DNA of 64,000 nt from an uncultured Gammaproteobacteria bacterium (GCA_937899415.1 CALBPI010000060.1:124001-188000); one strand, 5' to 3'. Shown: positions 8,039 to 17,166, numbered from the stretch's first letter. Notes: generated from the letters alone by a model not told the origin. Numbers and translations: made by a program.

Positions 8039-9538
8039 ATGGACGACGTCCAGGGGAATACGGTCTTCACCGAAGTCCGCGACAGCCGTTATTCGGGCGA
8101 TGCCACGCTCGAAGAACTGCAAATCGCTGTCGAAAACGCAATGACTGGCATTTCGTGGCTCGACACCGACGGCGTATTCCGTCAGGTGCGCGACGGCTAT
8201 GCGGCGATGCTGGGATATACGCCGGCCGAGTTGATTGGGTCTTCCTGGGCTGTGACGGTGCCGGAGAGTGATCAGCCGACGGCAGTCGAAGCCGTGCACA
8301 AGATGCTCGACGAGAGTCGTGCGACCGTTGAAACGCGCGCGATTCGTAAAGACGGCAGCATCTTTTATAAACGCCTCTTGCTCGTGAAGACCGTGGATGC
8401 GGGTGGTCGTCACAACGGGCACTACTGTTTTATGAGCGACATCAGTGCGCGGAAAGAGGCGCAGCGTCGACTCGTCGACGCGGAGCGACTCAAAACGATT
8501 GGCACGATGGCGGGCGGCATCGCGCACGACCTCAACAACCTGCTCACGCCCATCGTAGGCGGTGCGGAGCTGATTGCGGCAACCCGCTGCCAGCACGAAG
8601 CGCCCGCGCGGTCGATTCACGAGGCGGCCGCGCGCGCCCAGGAACTGATCGGCCGACTGCTCAAGTTCAGCAGCGCTGAGCGCGAGCAGAAAAAGCCTGT
8701 GAACCTGAGCAATGCGGTAAGTGTGGCGTTGCAGTTCGTGATGGGATCGTTGCCGGCCAACGTCGCGGTTGAGGCGGACTACAGCGCTGAAGCGGACACG
8801 GTGTTGGGCCTCGAGGTGTCGCTCGAGCTCATTGTCATGAACCTGGTGGCGAACGCCGGGCATGCGATGCGGGATGATGGTGGGACACTGCATGTCAGCC
8901 TGCGCAACACGAGCCCCAACGAAGTCGAACTCGTTGTGACCGATACCGGATCCGGCATCGCGGCCGAACGTATTGACCGCATTTTCGACGCCTTCTACAC
9001 CACGAAGCCGCCTGCCGAAGGTACGGGGCTTGGTTTGCTCATGGTGCGCGAGGCCGTAGAAGATATGGGGGGACGAATCAGTGTCACCTCAACCGAAGGC
9101 GAAGGTTCAGAGTTTCGCGTGGTGTTGCCTGTGAGTCAGGCATCAACAGAGTCAGATGAAAAGGACAACGCGCATGAGACGCCGAGCCTTCGCATCATGG
9201 TAATCGATGACGAGAAGCCCGTGCTCGACGTGGGCTGCGGCATGCTCGAACACCTGGGCCACCAAACCGACGGTTTTTCAGACCCGGCTGATGCGCTGGC
9301 AGCATCATCCGGCGACTACGACCTCGTCATCACGGACTACCGCATCGGCGGTGTGTCCGGTCTCGACGTGATCGAGAAGCTGGAAGGCTACTCCGGCCCG
9401 ATCATCCTGATCTCGGGCCATATCGACAGCTCGCAGACCCTGCCCGACAAGGTCACGGCCTGCCTACCCAAGCCTTTTCGTATTCTCGATCTGCAAGAGG
9501 TCATTCACAGCGTCTTGCAGCATTCGTCATCCGCGTGA
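8039..9538 (+). CDS. Soluble PAS hybrid sensor histidine kinase with receiver domain
   Basis: A 499-residue cytoplasmic hybrid kinase with no membrane segment. Order: PAS domain (about 25-140, with a PAC-like FMSDIS end), HisKA helix with the NtrB-like box GGIAHDLNNLLTP and phospho-acceptor H163, HATPase_c with the N box near 271 and TGLGL-type G box near 330, then a receiver domain (about 385-495) with D433 as phosphorylation site and S459 and K478 conserved. ATG 8039 is chosen because GGGAGGG lies just upstream; the frame is open further 5'. Its stop overlaps the GTG of tctC (GTGA), so it is cotranscribed with the first tricarboxylate transporter. No DNA-binding output domain is present; its partner is unknown. 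Confidence 0.9.
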   Translation: MDDVQGNTVFTEVRDSRYSGDATLEELQIAVENAMTGISWLDTDGVFRQVRDGYAAMLGYTPAELIGSSWAVTVPESDQPTAVEAVHKMLDESRATVETRAIRKDGSIFYKRLLLVKTVDAGGRHNGHYCFMSDISARKEAQRRLVDAERLKTIGTMAGGIAHDLNNLLTPIVGGAELIAATRCQHEAPARSIHEAAARAQELIGRLLKFSSAEREQKKPVNLSNAVSVALQFVMGSLPANVAVEADYSAEADTVLGLEVSLELIVMNLVANAGHAMRDDGGTLHVSLRNTSPNEVELVVTDTGSGIAAERIDRIFDAFYTTKPPAEGTGLGLLMVREAVEDMGGRISVTSTEGEGSEFRVVLPVSQASTESDEKDNAHETPSLRIMVIDDEKPVLDVGCGMLEHLGHQTDGFSDPADALAASSGDYDLVITDYRIGGVSGLDVIEKLEGYSGPIILISGHIDSSQTLPDKVTACLPKPFRILDLQEVIHSVLQHSSSA

Positions 9539-10530
9539 AACAGCGCGGTCTTCAGTGGACGGCTTCGCGGTTGGCGCGGTTCGCAGGAACGGTCTGTCTG
9601 CTACTGTGTCTGGCCTTCTCTGGTAGCGTTAGCGCGGCGGATCGCGTTCACTTCCTGATTCCAGGTGGGGCGGGTGGCGGCTGGGACAGCACGGCGCGGG
9701 GCGTCGGTGAGGCACTCGCGCGATCCGGCTTAGTTGAGGTTGCGTCATACGAGAATCTATCGGGCGGCGGTGGCAGTCGGGCGATGGCACACCTGATCGA
9801 AACTGCCGACCGGCAGACCAACACGCTGATGATCAGTTCGTCTCCGATCATTCTGCGTTCACTGAGAAATCTCTACCCACAGTCTTATCGTGACCTCACA
9901 CCAGTTGCCAGCGTCGTCGTCGATTACGGGGCATTCGTGGTGCGTGTGGATTCTCCCTATGAGTCCTGGCAAGACGTGATCGATGATTTTTCCGCCAACC
10001 CACGGGGCGTCAACATCGCAGGTGGGTCATCACGTGCGAGCATGGATCACATTGTCGCCGCGCTGGCCTTCCAGAAATCCGGGGTCGACGCGCGACAAAT
10101 GAAATACATCCCCTATAACGCGGGCGGGCACGCAATGGTTGGCCTGTTGTCTGGCGAGACGCAGCTCTTGTCGACGGGCCTAAGCGAAGCAATTGCACTT
10201 GCAGATCAAGGTGAAGTACGCATTTTGGCCATGACGGCGCCCGATCGTCTCGAGCGTGTGCCTGATGTGCCGACACTGGTAGAGCAGGGCGTCCCTGCGG
10301 TATTTTCGAATTGGCGGGGTTTTTTCGCGGCGCCCGGCGCTTCAGCCGCGCAAATCCAACAATTTCGGGCGACCTTATCCGCGCTCTTCGAAACCGATGC
10401 GTGGCGCACAATCCGCGAATTGCGCGGTTGGACCGACTTTCATGTGACCGGTGACGCTTTCGATACATTCCTTGATCAGCAGGAACAGGACATGGCGGTT
10501 CTACTGCGGGAGCTCGGGCTGCTCGAATAG
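9535..10530 (+). CDS. tctC: TctC/Bug-family periplasmic solute-binding protein
   Basis: A 331-residue exported binding protein of the tripartite tricarboxylate transporter (TTT) system. An N-terminal signal peptide (hydrophobic core about residues 19-34, cleavage near SVSAA) precedes the typical first strand HFLIPGGAGGGWDSTARGV; the family ligand loops follow. It would deliver a carboxylate to the TctBA permease encoded next. GTG 9535 overlaps the stop of the histidine kinase gene, which indicates translational coupling. Length matches the Bug family (about 320). The ligand (citrate, tricarballylate, another di/tricarboxylate) cannot be read from sequence. Confidence 0.92.
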   Translation: MKQRGLQWTASRLARFAGTVCLLLCLAFSGSVSAADRVHFLIPGGAGGGWDSTARGVGEALARSGLVEVASYENLSGGGGSRAMAHLIETADRQTNTLMISSSPIILRSLRNLYPQSYRDLTPVASVVVDYGAFVVRVDSPYESWQDVIDDFSANPRGVNIAGGSSRASMDHIVAALAFQKSGVDARQMKYIPYNAGGHAMVGLLSGETQLLSTGLSEAIALADQGEVRILAMTAPDRLERVPDVPTLVEQGVPAVFSNWRGFFAAPGASAAQIQQFRATLSALFETDAWRTIRELRGWTDFHVTGDAFDTFLDQQEQDMAVLLRELGLLE

Positions 10531-10545
10531 CGGGCGGCTGGCGCT

Positions 10546-10579
10546 CGAAACCGGTTTGAAAGGAAACGGCGACTAGAAT
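10546..10579 (+). promoter_or_regulatory. Putative TctD-type direct repeat and promoter before tctBA
   Basis: CGAAAC (10546-10551) and TGAAAG (10557-10562) repeat with an 11-base period, and a -10-like TAGAAT follows at 10574-10579. The layout copies the two stronger TGAAAG repeats at the tctD/TonB-receptor divergent promoters near 20.77 kb. TTGAAA at 10556 with TTATAT at 10579 is an alternative ordinary promoter reading. Confidence 0.4.
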
Positions 10580-10612
10580 TATATCTGCGGTGGTACAGGC
10601 CGCGTCGTCGTC

Positions 10613-11107
10613 ATGCGAATCCTCGATAACAAAGACCGGGTAGGGGGGCTACTCATACTGGCATTTGCCGTAGCGTACTTGCGCTACGCACTCGTATTGC
10701 CGTTGGACCCAACCGATCCCAATGCATCGTTCACCTCGCGGACTTTGCCCGTTGGGCTAGCCGTGGCGTCGATTGTGTTCGCGCTCGTGCAGCTGGCAAT
10801 GAGTTTCAGAGGGGGCTCCGGTGGCAGCATCCGCGAGGCCGTGCGCGGCTACCGGTGGCGGCCCATGCTCTTGTTGCTGGTGCTCATGCTGGGCTACTCC
10901 CTGATGTTCCAGACGCTTGGGTTTCTGGTGTCCAGCTTTACGTTCTTGCTACTCGGCTTTTTCATCATGGGCGAGCGCCGAATCATTCTCAGCGTGGTTG
11001 TGGCGGGGGGTCTCGTGACTTTGCTCTGGGCGCTTTTGACTCAGGCGTTTGGCCTGTTCCTTGATCCTGGTGATCTCATGCGTGCGATCGTGGGGTCGGC
11101 CGGGTGA
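10613..11107 (+). CDS. tctB: TctB-family small permease subunit
   Basis: A 164-residue integral membrane protein with four predicted helices, the layout of the poorly conserved small TctB subunit of TTT transporters: a helix near the N-terminus (GLLILAFAVAYL), one at about 45-65, and a pair after residue 80. Start ATG 10613. Its stop overlaps the GTG of the large permease gene by 4 bases. Assignment rests mostly on position between tctC and tctA and on the helix pattern. Confidence 0.87.
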   Translation: MRILDNKDRVGGLLILAFAVAYLRYALVLPLDPTDPNASFTSRTLPVGLAVASIVFALVQLAMSFRGGSGGSIREAVRGYRWRPMLLLLVLMLGYSLMFQTLGFLVSSFTFLLLGFFIMGERRIILSVVVAGGLVTLLWALLTQAFGLFLDPGDLMRAIVGSAG

Positions 11108-12630
11108 TCGACGGCATTCTCACGGGCCTGCAAACCGCCTTCTCCCCGATCAACCTGCTTATGGTGTTCGTCGGGTGTTTTGCGGGGACCTTTATCGGAA
11201 TGCTGCCCGGTCTCGGGCCAGTCTCCGCGATTGCGCTCATGATTCCGATCACCTACGGGCTTGACCCCGCGTCCGGCCTCATTCTTATCGCGGGCGTCTA
11301 TTACGGCGCCATTTTCGGCGGGTCGACGTCCGCCATCCTGATTAACGCGCCGGGCGTCTCGGGCGCGGTTGCGACGGCCTTTGATGGCTACCCCTTGGCG
11401 CAGCGTGGCCAGGCGGGCAAGGCCCTGGCGATTGCGGCTTACGGTTCCTTCGCCGGAGGCACGGTAGGGGCGATCCTGTTGCTGGTCTTTGTGCCATTCC
11501 TCGCCAAGGTCAGTCTGAGCTTTCAGTCTGCGGACTATTTCGCATTGATGCTTTTTGGTTGCACGGCCGTTGCCGCCTTCTCGGGCAAAGGCCAGGTGGT
11601 TAAAGCCATCCTAATGACACTGCTGGGACTGATGCTCGCAACCGTCGGTGAAGACCCGTCGGGTATTCAACGGTTCACATTCGGCAATGCAGATTTCTAC
11701 GACGGGATCAGCTTTCTGTTGCTGTCTATGGCGACGTTTGCGCTGGCCGAAGCGCTGATCGTTGTACTTCGGGGGAGCGGCGGTTCGGCAACCGCAAGCG
11801 ATCTTGAGAAAGACAAGCTAGGGTCGATGAAGTTGTCCAGTGATGAGGTTAGGGATATCGCACCTGCCGTGGGCCGCTCATCGATCTTGGGTTTCTTCGT
11901 GGGCATCCTGCCAGGCGCTGGCGCGACGATCGCATCGTTTCTCGCCTACGGCATGGAGCGCAATGCGGCGCCCGGAGATAAAAAGGAAGAATTCGGCGAC
12001 GGTAGTCACCGTGGCCTTGCGGCGCCAGAGACGGCAAACAATGCGGCTTCAACGGGCTCATTTGTGCCCTTGCTCACCCTTGGTATTCCGGGCTCGGCCA
12101 CCACGGCTGTGATGCTCGGCGCGCTGCTCTCCTACGGTGTGCAGCCGGGTCCGAGGCGCTACATCGACAGCCCCGCAGTCTTCTGGTCGGTCATTATCTC
12201 GATGTATGTGGGCAACATTATCCTGCTGGTGCTGAATCTGCCGCTGATCCCCTACATCTCAAAGCTGCTTAGCGTCCCACGTCAGCTGTTGACGCCGATC
12301 ATCCTTTTCTTCTCGCTCATGGGCGTGTATCTGGTCTCCTTCAACACGATCGATCTATCGATGATGGTCGCTATTGGTGCCATCGCTGTGGTTATCCGGA
12401 TTCTCGATTATCCGCTCGCACCCCTGTTGCTCGGCTTCATCCTGGGCGGGATGCTTGAAGACAACCTGAGAAGGGCCCTACTGATTTGGGATGGCTCGTT
12501 TGCGTTCCTTTGGCAGCGGCCGATTACGGCAACCATCATGGTCATCACGCTGCTGACCTTACTGATTCCGGTGATCGGATCGCTGCGCGATGGGCGTCGC
12601 GCACGCCATCCCGACCCGTTCATGGAGTAG
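11104..12630 (+). CDS. tctA: TctA-family large permease subunit
   Basis: A 508-residue, about 12-helix inner-membrane permease of the TTT family. Family motifs visible include GCFAGTFIGMLPGLGPVSAI near residue 30, YYGAIFGGSTSAILIN, FDGYPLAQRGQAGKALAIA, GFFVGILPGAGATIASF and LTLGIPGSATTAVMLGAL, which is the duplicated glycine/proline-rich signature. It moves carboxylates with a cation gradient using the TctC protein as receptor. GTG 11104 overlaps the tctB stop. The gene is followed 5 bases later by an unusual extra binding lipoprotein. Confidence 0.95.
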   Translation: MIDGILTGLQTAFSPINLLMVFVGCFAGTFIGMLPGLGPVSAIALMIPITYGLDPASGLILIAGVYYGAIFGGSTSAILINAPGVSGAVATAFDGYPLAQRGQAGKALAIAAYGSFAGGTVGAILLLVFVPFLAKVSLSFQSADYFALMLFGCTAVAAFSGKGQVVKAILMTLLGLMLATVGEDPSGIQRFTFGNADFYDGISFLLLSMATFALAEALIVVLRGSGGSATASDLEKDKLGSMKLSSDEVRDIAPAVGRSSILGFFVGILPGAGATIASFLAYGMERNAAPGDKKEEFGDGSHRGLAAPETANNAASTGSFVPLLTLGIPGSATTAVMLGALLSYGVQPGPRRYIDSPAVFWSVIISMYVGNIILLVLNLPLIPYISKLLSVPRQLLTPIILFFSLMGVYLVSFNTIDLSMMVAIGAIAVVIRILDYPLAPLLLGFILGGMLEDNLRRALLIWDGSFAFLWQRPITATIMVITLLTLLIPVIGSLRDGRRARHPDPFME

Positions 12631-12635
12631 ATCTG

Positions 12636-13469
12636 ATGCAACGTTGGTGGCACCGCGCAAATCGCTTGATAGTCGGCCTGGGTTTCGCACTGCTGATCGG
12701 TGCCTGTCAGGTTTCGTCTTCGCATCAAGCTGAGCGCGCTCAAGATCAGACGCGCGAGTTGCGCGTGGTCACCTCGGGCGGATTTGCGGCGGCGTACACG
12801 CTCCTCTCACCTGAGTTCGAAGCGCAGACTGGCGTTCGGCTTGTCACCGCCTACGGTTCGTCATCTGGCGGCGCGCCCGACTCCATTCCAATGCGGTTGG
12901 AGCGCAGTGAGCCCTTCGACGTCATCATTCTTTCGAAACCGTCACTCAACAATTTGACGGAGCTGGGTTACCTGCGACCCGAATCACGCCGGGATCTCGT
13001 TCGGTCCTCGATTGGTATGGCCGTTCGCGAGGGCGCTGCCGTGCCGGATATCTCGACGCCCGAGGCATTTCAAGCGGTGCTTCTTGAAGCCGCCTCCATT
13101 GGCTATTCGGCCAGCGCCAGCGGTACCTATCTGTCGACTGATTTATTCCCGCGACTTGGGATTTGGGGGGCGCTCGAGCCCAAAAGCACACGTATCCTTA
13201 GCGAGCGTGTCGCAAGCGTCGTTGCGCGTGGTGACGTAGAGATCGGCTTTCAGCAGATTAGTGAGATTCTGCCCATCGAGGGCGCGCACTATGTCGGGCC
13301 CATTCCCGCTGCGTATCAAAGGGTCACGACGTTTTCGACGGGCATCACGAAGGGGGCCAGGAATGTGAGCGATGCACAGCGACTCATCGAGTTCCTGTCG
13401 TCTATCGAGGTTGCGCCTCGCGTTGCAGAAACCGGGCTTTCTCCGGTTGTGTTGGAGCAGGGGCCATGA
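12636..13469 (+). CDS. Orphan ModA-like substrate-binding lipoprotein
   Basis: A 277-residue extracytoplasmic binding protein. Signal: MQRWWHRANRL then a hydrophobic run ending LLIGAC, a plausible lipobox with Cys25. The mature protein has the type-2 periplasmic fold seen in molybdate/sulfate-type binding proteins (RELRVVTSGGFAAAY, FDVIILSKP, then IGYSASASGTYL). There is no ABC ATPase or permease gene nearby; it sits between tctA (5 bases upstream) and a second tctC (ATGA overlap). I infer that it is an accessory receptor for a TTT transporter or a ligand sensor, a role not established for the family. Oxyanion binding is the alternative. Confidence 0.82.
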   Translation: MQRWWHRANRLIVGLGFALLIGACQVSSSHQAERAQDQTRELRVVTSGGFAAAYTLLSPEFEAQTGVRLVTAYGSSSGGAPDSIPMRLERSEPFDVIILSKPSLNNLTELGYLRPESRRDLVRSSIGMAVREGAAVPDISTPEAFQAVLLEAASIGYSASASGTYLSTDLFPRLGIWGALEPKSTRILSERVASVVARGDVEIGFQQISEILPIEGAHYVGPIPAAYQRVTTFSTGITKGARNVSDAQRLIEFLSSIEVAPRVAETGLSPVVLEQGP

Positions 13470-14446
13470 TGTGTCGACGGGTCACATGGTGCATCGTGGT
13501 CGCGCTGTGGTTGGCCTCGCCGACTGCGACCGCCGATGACTATCCGGAGCGTCCAATTACCATCGTTGTGGGCTTCGGTGTCGGAGGTAGTGCGGATCGC
13601 ATGACGCGGGCCATGTCGAGCTTCATCGGTGACGCCATTGGTCAGCCCGTTCAGGTCATCAACAAGAGAGGGGCTGGCACGCTGCTCGCGGCAAACTATG
13701 TGCTCGATCAGCCTCACGATGGCTACACCGTGTTCGCCTCCGGCTTTTCGCCCTATTTGTCGAATACCATTCTCGAAGGTAATGCGGATTACACCATCGA
13801 TGACTTCGCCTACGTCAATTTTCAGTGGTTCGACGAAGACCTGATCGCGCTGAACAAGGATTCGGAATACGAAAGCCTCGCGGACCTGCTCGACGATATT
13901 CGCGACAACCCAAAGACAGTGCGGGGTGCCGTGGTGCGTGGGTCGGGCGGGCACCTGATGGCGAAGCTGCTGCTTGAAGTCAGCGGTATTCCGCAGAAGA
14001 ACGTCAACCTCGTTGCCTACAACAGCGGTGGACTGGCGCGCGCTGCTGTCGCCGGGCACGTGGTCGACTTCATCGTAATTAGTGCGGAAGGTACCGAGAG
14101 CATTCGCGAGTACATTCGTCCGCTGGCCATTGTCAGCCGCCAGCGCAATCCAAAATGGGATGCGCCAACACTTACGGAGGTGATGTCGAAGCTGGGAATT
14201 GACGTGCCGGTGTTGCCCGGGTCGATCCGTGGCTTTGCAACGACCGCGGAATTCAAACGCCAATACCCGGCACGATTCGACAAACTCGTCGAAGCGATGC
14301 GGGTAGCCCTCGAAAACGAGGCGCTGATCACACTACTCGACCAGGCATCGATCGGCGGGCGATGGACGGGGCCCGAGGCGTCCGAAAGTACAATGAAAGA
14401 AACATTCCGTATCTTCCGGGACTATTCCTACCTGCTCAAGGAATAG
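13466..14446 (+). CDS. tctC: TctC/Bug-family periplasmic solute-binding protein (second system)
   Basis: A 326-residue exported protein: signal peptide MMCRRVTWCIVVALWLASPT with cleavage near ATADD, then the Bug-family opening YPERPITIVVGFGVGGSADRM and a conserved GYTVF region. It is the receptor of the second TTT transporter in this locus. ATG 13466 overlaps the preceding lipoprotein stop. It differs clearly from the first TctC, so the two systems probably have different substrates or affinities rather than being a recent duplication. Confidence 0.92.
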   Translation: MMCRRVTWCIVVALWLASPTATADDYPERPITIVVGFGVGGSADRMTRAMSSFIGDAIGQPVQVINKRGAGTLLAANYVLDQPHDGYTVFASGFSPYLSNTILEGNADYTIDDFAYVNFQWFDEDLIALNKDSEYESLADLLDDIRDNPKTVRGAVVRGSGGHLMAKLLLEVSGIPQKNVNLVAYNSGGLARAAVAGHVVDFIVISAEGTESIREYIRPLAIVSRQRNPKWDAPTLTEVMSKLGIDVPVLPGSIRGFATTAEFKRQYPARFDKLVEAMRVALENEALITLLDQASIGGRWTGPEASESTMKETFRIFRDYSYLLKE

Positions 14447-14453
14447 CCAGTCC

Positions 14454-14921
14454 GTGTCCGTGCCATCCGCAAGCTTCGATAGATACCGCATCGCCGACCT
14501 GTGTGTGATCGTGGTGTTGGCCGGTCTCGTGGCGTGGTATTGCATCGATGCGGTTCAGGCGTCCCGCAACATCTACAACCTGATCTTTGTGCTTCCGGTC
14601 TCGGGACTTGTACTTGTCTTGTGCACCGTTCAGTTCATCGTGGGCGCGACAAAGCTGCGCCGGCCGCAAACCGAGCAAGAGCCCATTGCCCACATCGTGC
14701 CTGTGGTCGCGCTATTTGCGGCCTACGTTTTGTCATTGCACTGGCTGGGTTTTGACGTCGGGACGTTCCTGTTTCTTTCCGTGTTCCTTTGGATTCACGG
14801 CGAGCGTCGCCTGCCCTGGCTGTTCGCCTACTCGCTCGTATTTGCGGCACTTGTGTCCTTGTTCTTCTCGAAGATGCTGCCGTACCCCATGCCCATGCTG
14901 CTGTTGCCGACAGCGTACTAG
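14454..14921 (+). CDS. tctB: TctB-family small permease subunit (second system)
   Basis: A 155-residue, four-helix membrane protein with the spacing of TctB: helices at about 12-32, 43-63, 81-101 and 115-150, the last long hydrophobic region probably being two helices. GTG 14454 lies 8 bases after tctC; the next gene begins 5 bases after its stop. Identity is supported by position in a C-B-A order and by the DVGTFLFLSVFLWIHGERR segment, which resembles the equivalent loop of the first TctB (LGFFIMGERR). Confidence 0.86.
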   Translation: MSVPSASFDRYRIADLCVIVVLAGLVAWYCIDAVQASRNIYNLIFVLPVSGLVLVLCTVQFIVGATKLRRPQTEQEPIAHIVPVVALFAAYVLSLHWLGFDVGTFLFLSVFLWIHGERRLPWLFAYSLVFAALVSLFFSKMLPYPMPMLLLPTAY

Positions 14922-14926
14922 TCGCC

Positions 14927-16426
14927 GTGATTGATTTCGACGCATTGCAGGCGGCGTTTTCGATGTTGTTCTCGAGCGCGTCGCCCTGGCTTATCGTGAT
15001 CCCGGGCATTCTGATCGGTCTCGTCTTCGGTGCGATTCCGGGGCTGCAGATTTCCATGGCCATGGCCATTTTCCTGCCTATGACGCTGTACATGGACTTC
15101 ATGCAGGCCATGCTGTTTCTCACTGCGATTTTTACGGGCGGCGGATTCGGCGGCAGCATCCCGGCGGTTCTTATGAATATTCCGGGTACCTCGTCCGCGA
15201 TTGCGACCGCATTTGACGGTTATCCGATGTCACGCGCGGGAAAGCACAACCTGGCTTTGGGTGTCGCCCTGGGTGCCTCGTGCCTCGGTGTGCTCGTGGG
15301 CTACACGATTCTGCTCATGCTCATCAATCCCATTTCGGAGCTGGTCTTAAAGATCGGTCCCGCGGAAATGTCGGTCGTCATCTTGTGGGGCATTACGCTG
15401 ATCGGTGGACTGAGTGGCGGCAACCTGCTCAAGGGCGTCATCTCGGGTCTTGTGGGTCTGCTCGTCGGCACGATCGGCTACAGCGAGGCGGGTGTTGCAC
15501 GCGGTACGTTCGGCAGTGCCTATCTACTCGACGGCGTTCCCGTGATTCCGGCAATGATTGGCATGTTTGCGGCATCGGAGTTGTTCAGGCTCGTTAAGAC
15601 GGACTACCTCGTCGAGGATGATGCGGCGCGCAAGGTTAATGTAAGGCAGGTGCTGTCGGGATTTCGCAGTGCATTGTCAAAACCCTGGATCGTGCTTCGC
15701 GGCAGCTTCATTGGAGTGTTTGTGGGCTCGGTGCCTGGTGTTGGATCGTCAGTGGCCAATCTGTTGTCGTACATGGCGACCAAGCGTAAGCACCCGGATC
15801 CCGAGTCGTTCGGCAAAGGCAATCCACACGGCGTCATGGCGTCAGAGGCAGCGAACAGCACCTCAGAAGCCGGATCGATGGCGACGTTGCTGGCATTGGG
15901 TATCCCGGGCGGCGGCGCGACGGCCGTCATGTTGGCGGCATTTGCCATGCACAACATCACAGGCGGCCCGCAGTTTATTCGCGAGGAAACTGACGTCGTC
16001 TACGCGATCATCCTGGCAAATTTCGGGCAGGCGTTTTTGTTGATCGGTCTGGGCTTGTTGCTCATTCCTGTGTTGGCGAACGTGGTCAAGGTGCCCATGA
16101 CCTATCTGGTCCCTTCGGTACTGGCTATGGCCGTTTTCGGGTCATTCGGTCTCACAGGTGACCTGAGCGGGCCCATCACGGTGCTCGTCTTCTCTGTCGT
16201 TGGCTGGCTGTTCAAGCGCTACGGCTATTCGGTACCGGCTGCGGTCATCGGCATCCTGCTGGGCAGCATGGCTGAGGATTCCATCATTTACGCCTACCAG
16301 ATCAGTGGCGGGCAATGGTCCTACCTACTGGAGCGGCCACTTGCCATGGCGATCCTCGTCATGCTCGCGTTCTCGTTGTTCGGCGGCCATTTCGTCAAGT
16401 TGCTGACCCAGCGCGTACGGCGGTGA
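14927..16426 (+). CDS. tctA: TctA-family large permease subunit (second system)
   Basis: A 499-residue, about 12-helix TTT permease. Motifs: IGLVFGAIPGLQISMAMA near residue 30, FTGGGFGGSIPAVLMNIPGT, FDGYPMSRAGKHNLALG, GVFVGSVPGVGSSVANLL and LLALGIPGGGATAVMLAAF. GTG 14927 is preferred: it lies 5 bases after the tctB stop, whereas the frame open further upstream would run through tctB. It overlaps the next gene by 4 bases. With the second TctC and TctB it forms a complete transporter. Confidence 0.94.
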   Translation: MIDFDALQAAFSMLFSSASPWLIVIPGILIGLVFGAIPGLQISMAMAIFLPMTLYMDFMQAMLFLTAIFTGGGFGGSIPAVLMNIPGTSSAIATAFDGYPMSRAGKHNLALGVALGASCLGVLVGYTILLMLINPISELVLKIGPAEMSVVILWGITLIGGLSGGNLLKGVISGLVGLLVGTIGYSEAGVARGTFGSAYLLDGVPVIPAMIGMFAASELFRLVKTDYLVEDDAARKVNVRQVLSGFRSALSKPWIVLRGSFIGVFVGSVPGVGSSVANLLSYMATKRKHPDPESFGKGNPHGVMASEAANSTSEAGSMATLLALGIPGGGATAVMLAAFAMHNITGGPQFIREETDVVYAIILANFGQAFLLIGLGLLLIPVLANVVKVPMTYLVPSVLAMAVFGSFGLTGDLSGPITVLVFSVVGWLFKRYGYSVPAAVIGILLGSMAEDSIIYAYQISGGQWSYLLERPLAMAILVMLAFSLFGGHFVKLLTQRVRR

Positions 16427-17166
16427 TTGGGGAACTCGGATGGACGCTGTTTGCTGCAATTTCCGTGGCCGCTTTGCTAACGGGCATCTTGCACGGCGCG
16501 ACGGGTATGGCCGGTGGGATTGTCATGGCGTCGATCCTCGCGCATCTCATCGGCATCAAGGCCGCCGTGCCCGTGATGACCGTGGCGTTGATTCTGAGTC
16601 ATTTGAGCCGGGCACTCATGTACGCGCGAGATACAGACTGGGCGGTTGCCGCGCGCGTGTTGTGTTTCGGTGTGCCGACCATCATCGCGGGCGCCATCGT
16701 TTTTGGCATGATCAGCCCGGCAACGGTGGCGATTGTTTTCGCGACCTTCCTCGTCCTGTCATTCCCAATCAAGTTCTGGGCGCGAACCCACGACGTCAAG
16801 ACGGGTCCGGGATTACTCGCCGGTGCGAGTATGGTTTGGGGCATGCTTGCCGGCAACGTCATTGGGCCCGGTTTTTTTCTGGCCCCGTTTCTGCTCGGCA
16901 CGGGCATGAGCCGAATGACGTTCGTAGGAACACTCGCAGCGATCACGCTCGTCATGAACATCATCAAGTCTGGCGTTTTCCTAAGTACCAGTCTGCTGGA
17001 CACCGAGCTCGCGTTGCTTGGTGCGTGGATTGGACTCATCTCGGTGCCGGGGAACTGGATCGGGCGAACAATACTCAAGCGCATCAAGGACAGCGATCAT
17101 CGACGCGCCATCGACGTCATGACCGTTCTTATGATCATCAATTTCATCTATCTGGCAGTTAAATGA
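16423..17166 (+). CDS. TauE/SafE-family membrane permease
   Basis: A 247-residue polytopic protein, about eight hydrophobic segments in two repeats, matching the TSUP (TauE/SafE/DUF81) family of anion exporters. The repeats begin TGILHGATGMAGGIVMAS and LLAGASMVWGMLAGNVIGPG. GTG 16423 overlaps the tctA stop, and its own stop overlaps the flavoprotein ATG, so it is embedded in the carboxylate operon. TSUP proteins move sulfite, sulfoacetate, 3-sulfolactate and similar anions. Here it may export a by-product or import a related organic acid; the substrate is not visible. Confidence 0.87.
   Translation: MIGELGWTLFAAISVAALLTGILHGATGMAGGIVMASILAHLIGIKAAVPVMTVALILSHLSRALMYARDTDWAVAARVLCFGVPTIIAGAIVFGMISPATVAIVFATFLVLSFPIKFWARTHDVKTGPGLLAGASMVWGMLAGNVIGPGFFLAPFLLGTGMSRMTFVGTLAAITLVMNIIKSGVFLSTSLLDTELALLGAWIGLISVPGNWIGRTILKRIKDSDHRRAIDVMTVLMIINFIYLAVK

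Noticed and set aside
9535-16426. Idea that the two TctCBA sets arose by local tandem duplication
   Set aside because: The C, B and A proteins differ strongly in sequence outside family motifs; separate origin or an old duplication is more likely.
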